A stretch of 64,000 nt of DNA from positions 1 to 64,000 of the forward strand of contig OZ252214.1 of the NCBI GenBank assembly GCA_965248935.1, read 5' to 3'. The notes under the pieces were generated by a model. It was not told the DNA's origin. It made no database searches and saw nothing but the letters and a program-made list of their open reading frames with translations. This DNA comes from G032773895 sp965248935. Lineage in GTDB: Bacteria > Pseudomonadota > Gammaproteobacteria > Pseudomonadales > Cellvibrionaceae. How positions within the stretch are numbered: position 1 is the stretch's first letter; every line of letters begins with the position of its first letter. A program made the position numbers and the translations under genes. This document shows positions 55,973-64,000 of the stretch, piece after piece.

Positions 55973-57094
55973 ATGCAAATAGATCGTTCACCTAGTAAAA
56001 CCAAAGTGATTGTCGGCATGTCCGGTGGCGTGGACTCCTCTGTCTCCGCCCTGCTATTAAAACAGCAAGGCTACCAAGTGGAAGGTCTGTTTATGAAAAA
56101 CTGGGATGAAGATGACGGCACAGAATACTGCACCGCTGCAACAGACCTAATGGACGCCGCCGCCGTTGCTCAAAAGCTTGATATTCCTCTACACACCGTT
56201 AATTTTGCCAAACAGTACTGGAATAACGTATTTGAATACTTTCTTGAAGAATACAAAGCTGGGCGCACACCCAACCCAGATATTCTGTGCAACCGAGAAA
56301 TTAAATTCAAAGTATTTCTCGACTACGCCAAAAAAATGGGCGCCAAGTTTATCGCCACAGGGCACTATACCCGAACCGCCCAGATCAACGGCAAAACCAT
56401 GCTGCGCAAAGGGCTGGATAACAACAAAGACCAAAGCTATTTTTTACACGCCGTTGGAGAAAAAGAATTTGCCCAAACCCTCTTTCCAATAGGCGAAATG
56501 GAAAAACCTGCGGTAAGGCAATTAGCGGAAGAATACGACCTAGTGACTCACAACAAAAAAGACAGCACAGGCATATGCTTTATTGGGGAACGACGCTTCA
56601 AAGACTTCCTCGAAACTTACCTTCCCGCGCAACCCGGCCCCATTAAATCCGCTGAAGGCACCATTATTGGCGAACACCAAGGTCTGATGTACCACACCAT
56701 AGGCCAGCGACAAGGCTTGGGAATTGGAGGCGTTAAGGGAGCAAAAGAAGAACCCTGGTTTGTTGCCCAAAAAGACCTAGAAACCAATACACTCATTGCG
56801 GTACAGGGGGGCAACCACCCTCTTTTATATGCAAAATCGCTCAAAGCAGAAAAAATTCACTGGATCAACCCAGAAACGGGCAAAGAAAGGCTATCCTATG
56901 ATGCAATCCAGTGCGTAGCGAAAACACGCTATCGTCAACCGGATCAAGCGTGTAAGTTCCGCTACCTAGATGACTCAACCATTCAAGTGGACTTCGATGC
57001 CCCCCAACGGGCTATTACCCCTGGTCAATCGGTCGTCTTCTACGATAAAGAGATATGTTTAGGTGGCGCAGTCATTACAGAAGCCATCCCATAA
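55973..57094 (+). CDS. mnmA: tRNA-specific 2-thiouridylase
   Basis: 373 residues. Adds sulfur to U34 of Lys, Glu and Gln tRNAs. PP-loop GMSGGVDSS (15-23), first active Cys106 in NPDILCNREIKF, second Cys202 in STGICFIGER. Normal length with the C-terminal beta-barrel. It is followed by hflD and purB, the conserved gammaproteobacterial order. Confidence 0.96.
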   Translation: MQIDRSPSKTKVIVGMSGGVDSSVSALLLKQQGYQVEGLFMKNWDEDDGTEYCTAATDLMDAAAVAQKLDIPLHTVNFAKQYWNNVFEYFLEEYKAGRTPNPDILCNREIKFKVFLDYAKKMGAKFIATGHYTRTAQINGKTMLRKGLDNNKDQSYFLHAVGEKEFAQTLFPIGEMEKPAVRQLAEEYDLVTHNKKDSTGICFIGERRFKDFLETYLPAQPGPIKSAEGTIIGEHQGLMYHTIGQRQGLGIGGVKGAKEEPWFVAQKDLETNTLIAVQGGNHPLLYAKSLKAEKIHWINPETGKERLSYDAIQCVAKTRYRQPDQACKFRYLDDSTIQVDFDAPQRAITPGQSVVFYDKEICLGGAVITEAIP

Positions 57095-57143
57095 TGGATG
57101 GCATAACCGAGCAACAGCTCAAACAGAGAATTGAGACATAACT

Positions 57144-57779
57144 TTGGATAAATCTTGGCGCAATATCGCCATTGCTCTCGCAGGCTTAATCCAGTCTTGC
57201 AGCCTAGTCGAGCAATTGGCAAAAACGGGGTATCTTAAATCAGATGAATTTGAAACAGCCGTTAAAAGTTTGTTTGAACAATCACCCGACAATGTTGAAT
57301 CCGTCTTTGGAGACGTTAAACACCTTCATACTGGCGCTAAACTTTTGGTTGAGCTTATAGAAGACCCACGCAACCCACAAAATAGTGACCTAATACGCTA
57401 TGTATTGGGCGCATTACATATTCAAAAAAAATTATCCAAACGCAGTAAGGTTTTACACCTAATTGGCGCCAGGTTAGACAAAGCACACACTCAAGCGGAA
57501 CACTTCGGCTATGTACACGACAACTTGGTGAGCAATATCGCAGACATCTACTCCGATACCATCAGTAAATTTCAATATCGTATTCAGATATCTGGAGAAT
57601 ATACCTACCTACAACAAAACCGAGTCGCCAATCAAGTTCGCGCCCTATTACTCTCGGCAATACGTGCCGCCACACTCTGGAGGCAAATGGGTGGACGACG
57701 CTGGCACCTATTGTTTTACCGAAGTAAATTAGCGGATGCGGCTAAATCCCTGCTTGAAGAATCAAAAACGTTACATTAA
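57144..57779 (+). CDS. hflD: HflD high-frequency lysogenisation protein homologue
   Basis: 211 residues from TTG at 57144. The family N-terminus (NIAIALAGLIQSCSLVEQLA) fits this start. Other shared segments: RYVLGALHIQKKL, SDTISKFQYRIQISGE, and RALLLSAIRAATLWRQMGG. A peripheral membrane all-helical protein, in E. coli affecting lambda lysogeny. The position between mnmA and purB is diagnostic. The 134 bp to purB (57780-57913) contain degenerate GTTA-rich short repeats and no gene. Confidence 0.9.
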   Translation: MDKSWRNIAIALAGLIQSCSLVEQLAKTGYLKSDEFETAVKSLFEQSPDNVESVFGDVKHLHTGAKLLVELIEDPRNPQNSDLIRYVLGALHIQKKLSKRSKVLHLIGARLDKAHTQAEHFGYVHDNLVSNIADIYSDTISKFQYRIQISGEYTYLQQNRVANQVRALLLSAIRAATLWRQMGGRRWHLLFYRSKLADAAKSLLEESKTLH

Positions 57780-57913
57780 ATACGTATTAGCTATTACAGC
57801 TCCACTTATATTCTTACCAAGACAAAAGTTAATAAGACAAGAGTTAATAAAACAGCACTTACTAAAGCAACAGTTACAAAAACAACGGTTACGAAAATAA
57901 GAGAATTCATACT

Positions 57914-59296
57914 ATGGAACTAAGCACACTTTCCGCTGTATCGCCAATCGATGGTCGATACGGCAATAAAACCGATTCCCTAAAAAGCATATTTAGCGAG
58001 TACGGATTAATTAAAAACCGGGTGCTGGTTGAAATTCGATGGCTACAATGCTTAGCAAAACACCCTCAAATTACTGAGATTACAGAATTTTCTTCAGCAA
58101 CCCATACCCTTCTTAATAATATTGTCGATAATTTCTGTGAAGCCGACGCCTTAGCCGTTAAAAAAATTGAAGCAACAACCAACCACGACGTAAAAGCCGT
58201 TGAATATTTTATTAAAGATAAATTCGCAGGCAACCAAGAACTGGAAAAAATAAACGAATTTGTTCACTTTGCTTGCACATCGGAAGATATTAATAATTTA
58301 TCTCACGCCCTTATGCTAAAAGAGGGCCGCGATACCATTCTAGTACCGGAAATGAAAAACATTATTTCCACCCTAACAAACTTGTCAGAAAATTTTGCCT
58401 CAGTTTCCATGCTATCTCGCACCCACGGCCAAACAGCGTCACCCACTACCGTAGGAAAAGAATTTGCCAATGTCGTCGCCAGACTACAGCGCCAAGTGAA
58501 TCAAATCGAAAAAGTAGAACTACTGGGGAAAATTAATGGCGCTGTTGGCAACTACAACGCCCACCTCTCAGCCTACCCCGATATAGACTGGCAAAATAAT
58601 GCCGAAGACTTTGTATCCAGCCTTGGATTAAGCTGGAACCCATACACTACACAAATTGAACCTCACGACTATATCGCCGAATTATTTGATGCCATCGCTC
58701 GCTTCAATACCATACTACTAGACCTAGACCGTGATATCTGGGGCTACGTATCCATGGGCTTTTTCAAACAAAAAACCATTGCAGGAGAAGTCGGTTCCTC
58801 CACCATGCCCCATAAAGTTAACCCTATCGACTTTGAAAACTCAGAAGGCAACCTCGGCATTGCCAACGCAATATTTTCACACCTTGCAGCCAAACTACCT
58901 GTATCCCGCTGGCAGCGTGACCTGACAGACTCAACCGTGCTGCGCAATATGGGCGTCGGTTTTGGTTATAGCCTTATCGCCTACGCAGCCGCACAAAAAG
59001 GCTTAGGGAAACTTCAACTAAATAAAACCGTTATTGCCGCAGATTTAGATAATGCCTGGGAAGTAATGGCCGAACCCATTCAAACCGTTATGCGCCGCTA
59101 TGGAGTTGAAAAACCTTACGAAAAATTAAAAGAACTAACACGCGGCCAAAGCATTACCCAAACAGTTATGCAAGAATTTGTGGATACCCTAAATATTCCC
59201 GAGCAAGCAAAATCCGAACTGAAAAAGTTAACCCCCGCATCCTATATTGGCAATGCCGTTAGCCAAGCAAAAGAGATAAAAAATAAAATTCACTAG
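57914..59296 (+). CDS. purB: Adenylosuccinate lyase
   Basis: 460 residues. Catalyses two steps of purine synthesis. The fumarase/lyase signature SSTMPHKVNPIDFENSEGN is near residues 295-313, catalytic His in SRTHGQTASP near 169-178, and TTNHDVKAVEYF near 91-102. Normal length for the E. coli-type enzyme. Followed by a clear terminator. Confidence 0.96.
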   Translation: MELSTLSAVSPIDGRYGNKTDSLKSIFSEYGLIKNRVLVEIRWLQCLAKHPQITEITEFSSATHTLLNNIVDNFCEADALAVKKIEATTNHDVKAVEYFIKDKFAGNQELEKINEFVHFACTSEDINNLSHALMLKEGRDTILVPEMKNIISTLTNLSENFASVSMLSRTHGQTASPTTVGKEFANVVARLQRQVNQIEKVELLGKINGAVGNYNAHLSAYPDIDWQNNAEDFVSSLGLSWNPYTTQIEPHDYIAELFDAIARFNTILLDLDRDIWGYVSMGFFKQKTIAGEVGSSTMPHKVNPIDFENSEGNLGIANAIFSHLAAKLPVSRWQRDLTDSTVLRNMGVGFGYSLIAYAAAQKGLGKLQLNKTVIAADLDNAWEVMAEPIQTVMRRYGVEKPYEKLKELTRGQSITQTVMQEFVDTLNIPEQAKSELKKLTPASYIGNAVSQAKEIKNKIH

Positions 59297-59364
59297 ACAT
59301 ACATTCACAGGGCACATAAAAGAAAGGAATAACAGACCTATACAAGCCAATATTTAAACTTACC

Positions 59365-59393
59365 AAGCGAGCTTTATTTAAGGCTCGCTTTTG
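59365..59393 (+). terminator. Terminator after purB
   Basis: 8-bp stem AAGCGAGC/GCTCGCTT with a 10-nt loop, running into TTTT, about 70 bp after the purB stop. Confidence 0.8.
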
Positions 59394-59834
59394 TACCCAT
59401 TCCAAGAAATAGAAGAGGAAAAGATTATTATTTTTCGAATTTATTTTGTTAAATTAACAAGCGGCTACAATTAAGCTCAAGCTCAAATCGAGCGTTAGAT
59501 TAATTTATTTTCTACTTGCAATCATCAGCTACCATAGCATTTACTAACGGAACAAAAATAAACATATAGAAGAATGCAAAAGCTGATATAAACCTATGAA
59601 AGATAAAGAAAAATAACGTGTCCAGTTTACATGATATCCACTTATTCATGGACACCTATATTTACAATAGACATTTTGACCAAATTGGGAATAATGAAAC
59701 TACAAAGTGGACAGTAAAGATAATAGCCAATTTTATAAGAAAAGAAGTATAAATTATTGAAAAATAAACCTTTTAATACGAAATTTTACTTACTCTATAA
59801 AGTGTTATTGGATAAGATATCGCTTATCCTACTG
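59394..59834. other. AT-rich stretch without a recognised gene
   Basis: 440 bp of AT-rich sequence between the purB terminator and the stop of the next gene. No open frame with a ribosome site, RNA gene or strong repeat seen on either strand. Confidence 0.5.
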
Positions 59835-60350
59835 TTATGAGTGTTCACTCCATTTTTCAGCTAATTTTTGAAATGCTATATATACATTTGGGCTTTTTTT
59901 ACGAACATTTTCAATATATTTTTTAGATTCTTTATAATGTCTTATATATGTAGACCGCATCCAATCTTTGTAAAACTGCTCATCAAGTATATTCTGTTCA
60001 ATGGATATGGCAATCAACTCATAGTGATTAAGAAAATTATCAACTTCTGTTCTTGCTGTTTTTTCTCCATCAGTTTCAGCCTGTAATAACGCTTCTAAAC
60101 CTGATTTTCTATTTTTTTCAGAAGTAAATACAGAGTATATTCGCTCAAAATATTCATCGCTTTCACTTTTCAAAATAACATCCAAAGTCGCTCTTTTTCT
60201 TGCTATTTCACGATGTGCCTTAAGTGAATGAACAGCAACGTAAGCACCAAGAAAAGCAGATAACAAAATGGCCAATGGTGCAAACCATTGGCCATTTTGA
60301 GTTAAGTCTACTACACAGGTTATTGGATCACTCACGGTGCCCCTCATCAA
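59835..60350 (-). CDS. DUF4760-like single-pass membrane protein
   Basis: 171 residues with one membrane helix near 24-43 (FAPLAILLSAFLGAYVAVHS). A charged cytoplasmic helical domain follows, with RATLDVILKSE, FLNHYELIAI and DEQFYKDWMRST, a layout seen in DUF4760 proteins. No signal peptidase site. Isolated on the minus strand. Function unknown. Confidence 0.55.
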   Translation of the reverse strand: MMRGTVSDPITCVVDLTQNGQWFAPLAILLSAFLGAYVAVHSLKAHREIARKRATLDVILKSESDEYFERIYSVFTSEKNRKSGLEALLQAETDGEKTARTEVDNFLNHYELIAISIEQNILDEQFYKDWMRSTYIRHYKESKKYIENVRKKSPNVYIAFQKLAEKWSEHS

Positions 60351-60802
60351 TATATTTCATACATATCCTCTTTCGTAAATTAAACCAGTTAAACTGCCCT
60401 AGACTATAGTCGTTTTGAGCCGTAGTACAAGGAAAACCCCCTTTTCATCTCTATAATGCATTACTATGACAGAAGCTATTCAAAAAAGATATAAAAAGGC
60501 ACCTATTCGCACTATACGTGGACATCCAGCAATTACGCACACATCTTTAATAACTCTTGTCCAAGCCATCATAACAAATTAAGGATAAATAGCGTAGCAC
60601 GCGGACTTGGGCAAACAGTCATCTGTAGTGGCATACTAAATTTGGAACCTTGCCGCAAGCTTCATTCAACGAGGCACTCAAAAACGACGCCGATAAAGCT
60701 AGCGTAGTACAACGCTAGAACCTTAAAAATTAATATCAGAGATGATAGAGAAAAGCAGGTCACACGAAACACAATAAGGTAAAGAATTAAAGGAGAAACA
60801 AT
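60351..60802. other. Intergenic stretch without a convincing gene
   Basis: 450 bp. It includes a 38-codon plus-strand frame at 60466-60582 without a ribosome site, judged unsupported. No RNA gene or terminator recognised. Confidence 0.45.
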
Positions 60803-60976
60803 ATGACCACTATGTATATCCCAGCAATTATATGGATTGTAGGAGCAATAATATGCTTTGTTATAACCAAGCAAAGAAAAGTGAAGCTTACCCTTTTATG
60901 GGGTATAGCCTTCTGTATTTTTGGCCCGCTTGCAATTCCATTTGTTTTTATGGCAAAGCCAACTAGCGAGTACTGA
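60803..60976 (+). CDS. Small two-helix membrane protein
   Basis: 57 residues: first helix near 4-21 (MYIPAIIWIVGAIICFVI), a KQRKVK turn, second helix near 29-50 (LLWGIAFCIFGPLAIPFVF). A very strong ribosome site (AAAGGAG, 7 nt spacing) makes it credible despite its size. No family recognised; such proteins may be stress or toxin-type membrane peptides. Confidence 0.6.
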   Translation: MTTMYIPAIIWIVGAIICFVITKQRKVKLTLLWGIAFCIFGPLAIPFVFMAKPTSEY

Positions 60977-61116
60977 AGTCTTTTAAATTGTTAAAAATAT
61001 AGAATGGGCTATTATTGTCAAATGAGAACAATGCAAATTCTAACAAGCTATCAAAGTTCATCCGTTCCGGTCTATGCCTCCGCCACTATGCGTAAACACT
61101 AAAAGAAAAATATAAA

Positions 61117-61716
61117 ATGACTAAGAAAATATCATTAATAATTATTCTTTTCAAAACCTTATTATTAGTCGCTTGCACATCAAAAGCACCCGTCAATTGC
61201 ATATCTTTTGGCATTGACGATGACGGCAATAAAGAATTGGGGTTTGTTTCATATCAAGTTGGCGGCCCAATTCAATGGAAAACCGTCAATACTGGAAATA
61301 AGCAAATACGTGAACTAGAAATTAATTTTAAAGAGCTAGTTCCAGAAAAGGAAAATGCAGGAATTTATATTCACGCAAACGAATGGAACGGAAAACTAGA
61401 TGAGAAACTTTGGTTAGAAATTCGAGCAATTGATAAGCAAACTCTTAAGTTAACCTATAGCCATTCTACAGATGAAGAAATTTATATAGGTGCTTTAGCT
61501 CAGGATAAATTTACAATATTAGAAGAAGGCATTATTATTCCAAAAGTTTCGATACATGAAAAATTCAAAATTAAATTTGAAGTAACAAACCCAGGAATAA
61601 TTTTTGTTACCGTTAATGATTTCTCAAAAGAATTTAAAACAACAGAAACTTTAGAAGAATTAAGTATTGGAGGTGCTGGAGTAATCGCCTCGGTATGCGA
61701 GCCTGCATCAATATAA
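61117..61716 (+). CDS. Putative lipoprotein
   Basis: 199 residues with a lipobox (LLVAC) near residue 20. The mature part is predicted beta-rich (GPIQWKTVNTG, KFKIKFEVTNPG). No known family. An A-rich region with AGAAAAAT precedes the ATG. Lies in an accessory stretch with another lipoprotein on the opposite strand. Confidence 0.55.
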   Translation: MTKKISLIIILFKTLLLVACTSKAPVNCISFGIDDDGNKELGFVSYQVGGPIQWKTVNTGNKQIRELEINFKELVPEKENAGIYIHANEWNGKLDEKLWLEIRAIDKQTLKLTYSHSTDEEIYIGALAQDKFTILEEGIIIPKVSIHEKFKIKFEVTNPGIIFVTVNDFSKEFKTTETLEELSIGGAGVIASVCEPASI

Positions 61717-61761
61717 GATTGCATTGGTTACACACCATACGCCGGAATAAATTAAAATACC

Positions 61762-61972
61762 CCGTAGGTTGGAAAAGCCAGAGGCGTCTTCCAATATTTA
61801 CCGCATAAAGGGTGTGATATTGTTGGATTTGTGCTTGTTTTCATAATGGGGTCGATTGGATTAAATTGGATTAAATTGGATTAAATTGGATTAAATTGGA
61901 TTAAATTGGATGGCATGAGGGTATAAGGGTATGGCTATGTCGGAAGGCGGCTTTGCCTTTTCCAACCTACGG
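61762..61972. repeat. Inverted pair of CCGTAGGTTGGAAAAG elements
   Basis: CCGTAGGTTGGAAAAG at 61762-61777 and its complement in CTTTTCCAACCTACGG at 61957-61972. Each is part of a short imperfect palindrome (61762-61795 and 61941-61972). Similar 'GTAGGTTGG..' elements are widespread in proteobacterial intergenic DNA. Together they could form a small mobile-type unit of about 210 bp enclosing the decamer repeats. Confidence 0.55.
61857..61910. repeat. Five-copy decamer tandem repeat
   Basis: TTAAATTGGA repeated five times without variation (61861-61910), preceded by a partial copy. Length variation between strains is likely. Confidence 0.9.
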
Positions 61973-62112
61973 TTTTGTCTGAAAAGTGGGGGTTTTACAG
62001 TTTGATTTACACCCTCAAGCTTTTTAGACAGAACTAATACACCTACTTATAATTACTGGTTTTTCCACTTTGTAGTTATTTAAAAATTTAACCAAAGTTA
62101 TATACTATTAAA

Positions 62113-62514
62113 TCAACGGGTAAATTTCACATCGTAAATATTGGCTATACCTTCATTTTTATCTTTAGTGTAAATAATTTTAAGCTTTTCAGGTAGGTTG
62201 GGCTGCAATATTATTTCTTTAACATATTTTACTTCAGGATAATCATCGTATGCGACCATGTATAGATGATCTATATTTGATCTATATGTACATTGATCAA
62301 AGGATGGTTCTTTGTCATACAGTTCAAAATAAATCACTTTTTCCTGCCAACCCGTAGTACGAGTATACAAATAGTAAGTTTTATTATTTTGTTCAATAGA
62401 ATCAGCCAGCCTTAATTGGTCACCTGCAATATCAAAACTACAATCATTGTAGTCACAACCTGCAAATAAACACATCGAAGTAAAAATAAGAATTTTTATT
62501 AGTTTTATTTCCAT
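62113..62514 (-). CDS. Lipoprotein, candidate immunity partner
   Basis: 133 residues from the ATG at 62514 (MEIKLIKILIF), which overlaps the end of the preceding interrupted gene (62505) by 10 nt. Lipobox LFAGC near residue 20, followed by Cys-containing and Tyr-rich beta segments. The overlap after a larger gene repeats the effector-lipoprotein pattern of the left island. Function inferred from layout only. Confidence 0.55.
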   Translation of the reverse strand: MEIKLIKILIFTSMCLFAGCDYNDCSFDIAGDQLRLADSIEQNNKTYYLYTRTTGWQEKVIYFELYDKEPSFDQCTYRSNIDHLYMVAYDDYPEVKYVKEIILQPNLPEKLKIIYTKDKNEGIANIYDVKFTR

Positions 62515-62762
62515 TGTTCTGACCATGCGGCGCTATAATCAAAAGGCTTTGCAATGCCTAAACCTGAGTCCATATACTCTGACAGTCCATCGGGCAATAA
62601 CAGAGTTTTACCATGACTAAATGGTAAGTCAGTGAACTTATCACTTTTGCTAAAGGGCTCAAAATCATATCGATTGCTAACAGACCACCCTGTATGGTAG
62701 CTATCTTTTGTCTGCTTGCTGGTATTAGCCACTAAATAAAAACGATTATCAGCTTTTTGCAG
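62505..62762 (-). pseudogene. 3' part of a gene interrupted by TGA
   Basis: Continues the frame of the 62763-63341 gene directly after the TGA at 62763-62765, with no other stop for 85 codons (LQKADNRFYLVANTS ... SAAWSEQWK). A GTG at 62732 is possible as a start but has no ribosome site. A TGG to TGA change would explain the interruption. Confidence 0.6.
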
Positions 62763-63341
62763 TCAGTCATTATTGTCTTCTGCATATATCAATCCTAAAC
62801 TATGCACATAACCTTGTGTAATGGGGTTTCTGCTGCCATTGATTAACATTAAAGATTTAAAATGCTTACTTCTTCTGAATTTGAGACCGTCCGACTTTAG
62901 CGTAAAAAAGTACTCATTGCCACATGCCAAGTCTTTGATATGTAATTTCATAGCCTGCATTGTGTCCTGAACAACCACAGACTTTTCATAAAGTATTGAG
63001 TCCATACTTACAATTTTGCCTTTACCATTAACATAATGGTTGGCTAACCTTGCAGCTTCAGGCATTCCTTTAGCATGACCGCCCCACCAAAATGACTCGT
63101 ATAGTTCAATTAGAAATGTCTTTTCTGCATTGCTAAATAGCATTTTTACCTGTGCTTTACAAGTCAGGTAATTAATAGTGGCCTGCATCAAATCAAAACT
63201 GCTTTTTGAATTAAATACAGCGATATTGCCCATATGGTAGAGAGGGTCACCGGACACCTCTACCGCTTGTTCTAAGCATACCTGAGCTTTTTTCGACAAT
63301 TTTTGTGTATTATTGCCAGCAGATAATGTTTGAGTGGGCAT
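62763..63341 (-). CDS. Hypothetical protein, 5' part of an interrupted gene
   Basis: 192 residues without signal peptide. Features: SKKAQVCLEQAVEVSG near the N-terminus, FWWGGHAKGMPEAARLANHY near 89-108, and QGYVHSLGLIYAEDNND just before the TGA. Read through, the protein would be 278 residues. AAGGAG precedes the ATG. I do not recognise a family with confidence. The downstream lipoprotein overlap suggests a secreted effector-type gene. Confidence 0.55.
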   Translation of the reverse strand: MPTQTLSAGNNTQKLSKKAQVCLEQAVEVSGDPLYHMGNIAVFNSKSSFDLMQATINYLTCKAQVKMLFSNAEKTFLIELYESFWWGGHAKGMPEAARLANHYVNGKGKIVSMDSILYEKSVVVQDTMQAMKLHIKDLACGNEYFFTLKSDGLKFRRSKHFKSLMLINGSRNPITQGYVHSLGLIYAEDNND

Positions 63342-63773
63342 ACGCTAAAACTCCTTGTAGGCTTATAGGGCTGAGGGGATTATAAACAACCTTTATACGC
63401 AAAAGTATGATCTATTTGACTTACCAGCCAATGGCCGGAATGGGCGAGGATCTGCCGGTTGGTGGTAGTTGATTCGAGGGTTGAGGGGGTTAGTAGCTGG
63501 TGTTTCCATATAGCGATCATCGGGAAAGCTGATAGCTCTTCAGCCTAATATATAGGCTAGACTACCTGTCTCGAAGTGATATTGATGGTTCCGCACATGC
63601 ATCTCAGCTTCAAAAATATTATTGGAATACTTTGTTTGGTAGGAAGGAATAGAATATAATTTTGGAAGTGATGACGAATAATATTATTACTTAGATGTGG
63701 TCGAATAAAAGAATGATTTCTCTATACTTTCGTCCATGAAATATTACTGTAAATTTATTTTGAAGAGAATTTT
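63342..63773. other. Intergenic stretch between divergent genes
   Basis: 430 bp holding the 5' regions of both the minus-strand interrupted gene and the plus-strand gene at the right edge. No further gene, RNA or clear operator recognised. Confidence 0.5.
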
Positions 63774-64000
63774 GTGAATAAATATATTTTGATTGTAGGC
63801 CTACTTCTGTCTGTTAGTGTGTTCGGGAAATGTATTGAGGTATCCGATCACGCTTTGGGGGATGGTTCCATTGAAACTGCGCAAATACAGCAGGCAATAG
63901 ACAAGGCTGGGGCGTTCGGCTGTGTAAATTTTAACTTGGATTTGAAATTTGACGGTACGTTAGAGGTGCCAGCCGCTCAAACCTGGAACGGCAACGTGGA
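63774..64000 (+). CDS. Secreted protein, 5' end only
   Basis: 75 codons to the window edge from GTG at 63774, with AAGAGAA upstream. Signal peptide (ILIVGLLLSVSVFG) then CIEVSDHALGDGSIETAQIQ. The pattern of short acidic turns and IQQAIDKAGAFGCVNF resembles the start of right-handed beta-helix proteins such as pectate-lyase-type enzymes, but too little is visible to name it. Confidence 0.6.
   Translation, partial: MNKYILIVGLLLSVSVFGKCIEVSDHALGDGSIETAQIQQAIDKAGAFGCVNFNLDLKFDGTLEVPAAQTWNGNV

Noticed and set aside
60466..60582. 38-codon plus-strand reading frame
   Set aside because: No ribosome site, low-complexity basic sequence, and no neighbour support.

Overview
The window looks like a chromosome segment of an AT-rich marine gammaproteobacterium. 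The most likely group is Cellvibrionales (Teredinibacter/Saccharophagus-like). The basis is the housekeeping order gacA/uvrY-uvrC-pgsA-tRNA-Cys-tRNA-Leu, then murB-PTP-kdsB-lpxK-exbD-exbB-comEC, lolCDE, PilZ, mnmA-hflD-purB, combined with TonB and surface-protein genes. The genus is inferred from gene order only.

Layout. (1) 1-23.4 kb, all minus strand: a secretion and antagonism island. It holds a giant two-partner-secretion (TPS) adhesin whose reading frame breaks at a G7 tract near the left edge, two copies of a beta-propeller lipoprotein (one frameshifted), and at least three effector/immunity-type modules. These are a membrane-segment protein with its lipoprotein (present twice, one copy truncated), a Tae4-type amidase with its presumed immunity protein, and a DUF4123 adaptor followed by an effector-like gene split by one in-frame TAA and two tandem lipoproteins. 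No VgrG, Hcp or T6SS structural gene is in the window, so this is an orphan effector island. (2) 23.9-31.4 kb, plus strand: TonB-dependent receptor, CPBP protease, periplasmic binding protein, a degenerate sensor kinase-like protein, an unknown protein, a CsrA paralogue with Pro at the key Arg44 position, and another unknown. (3) 31.6-36.6 kb: an integrative element with a DUF4942-type methyltransferase, small genes, an AlpA/excisionase-like protein and a tyrosine integrase abutting the 3' end of tRNA-Leu. (4) 36.67-37.9 kb: tRNA-Leu and tRNA-Cys, then a ten-copy 98-bp tandem array built from the tRNA-Cys 5' half. The array lies where tRNA-Gly (glyW) is normally found. (5) 38-59.3 kb: core genes, interrupted between comEC and a DUF2062 gene by an AHH-nuclease/Imm11-like toxin-immunity pair lying between intact comEC and a decayed partial copy of comEC. 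(6) 59.4-64 kb: accessory lipoproteins and small membrane proteins, one gene broken by an in-frame TGA, and the start of a secreted protein at the right edge.

The dominant theme is contact-dependent or secreted antagonism. Effector-like genes are followed at short distance or with overlap by lipoproteins, with repeated partial duplications, diverged immunity copies and four reading-frame interruptions. These interruptions need read-level checking to separate real decay or phase variation from sequence error.
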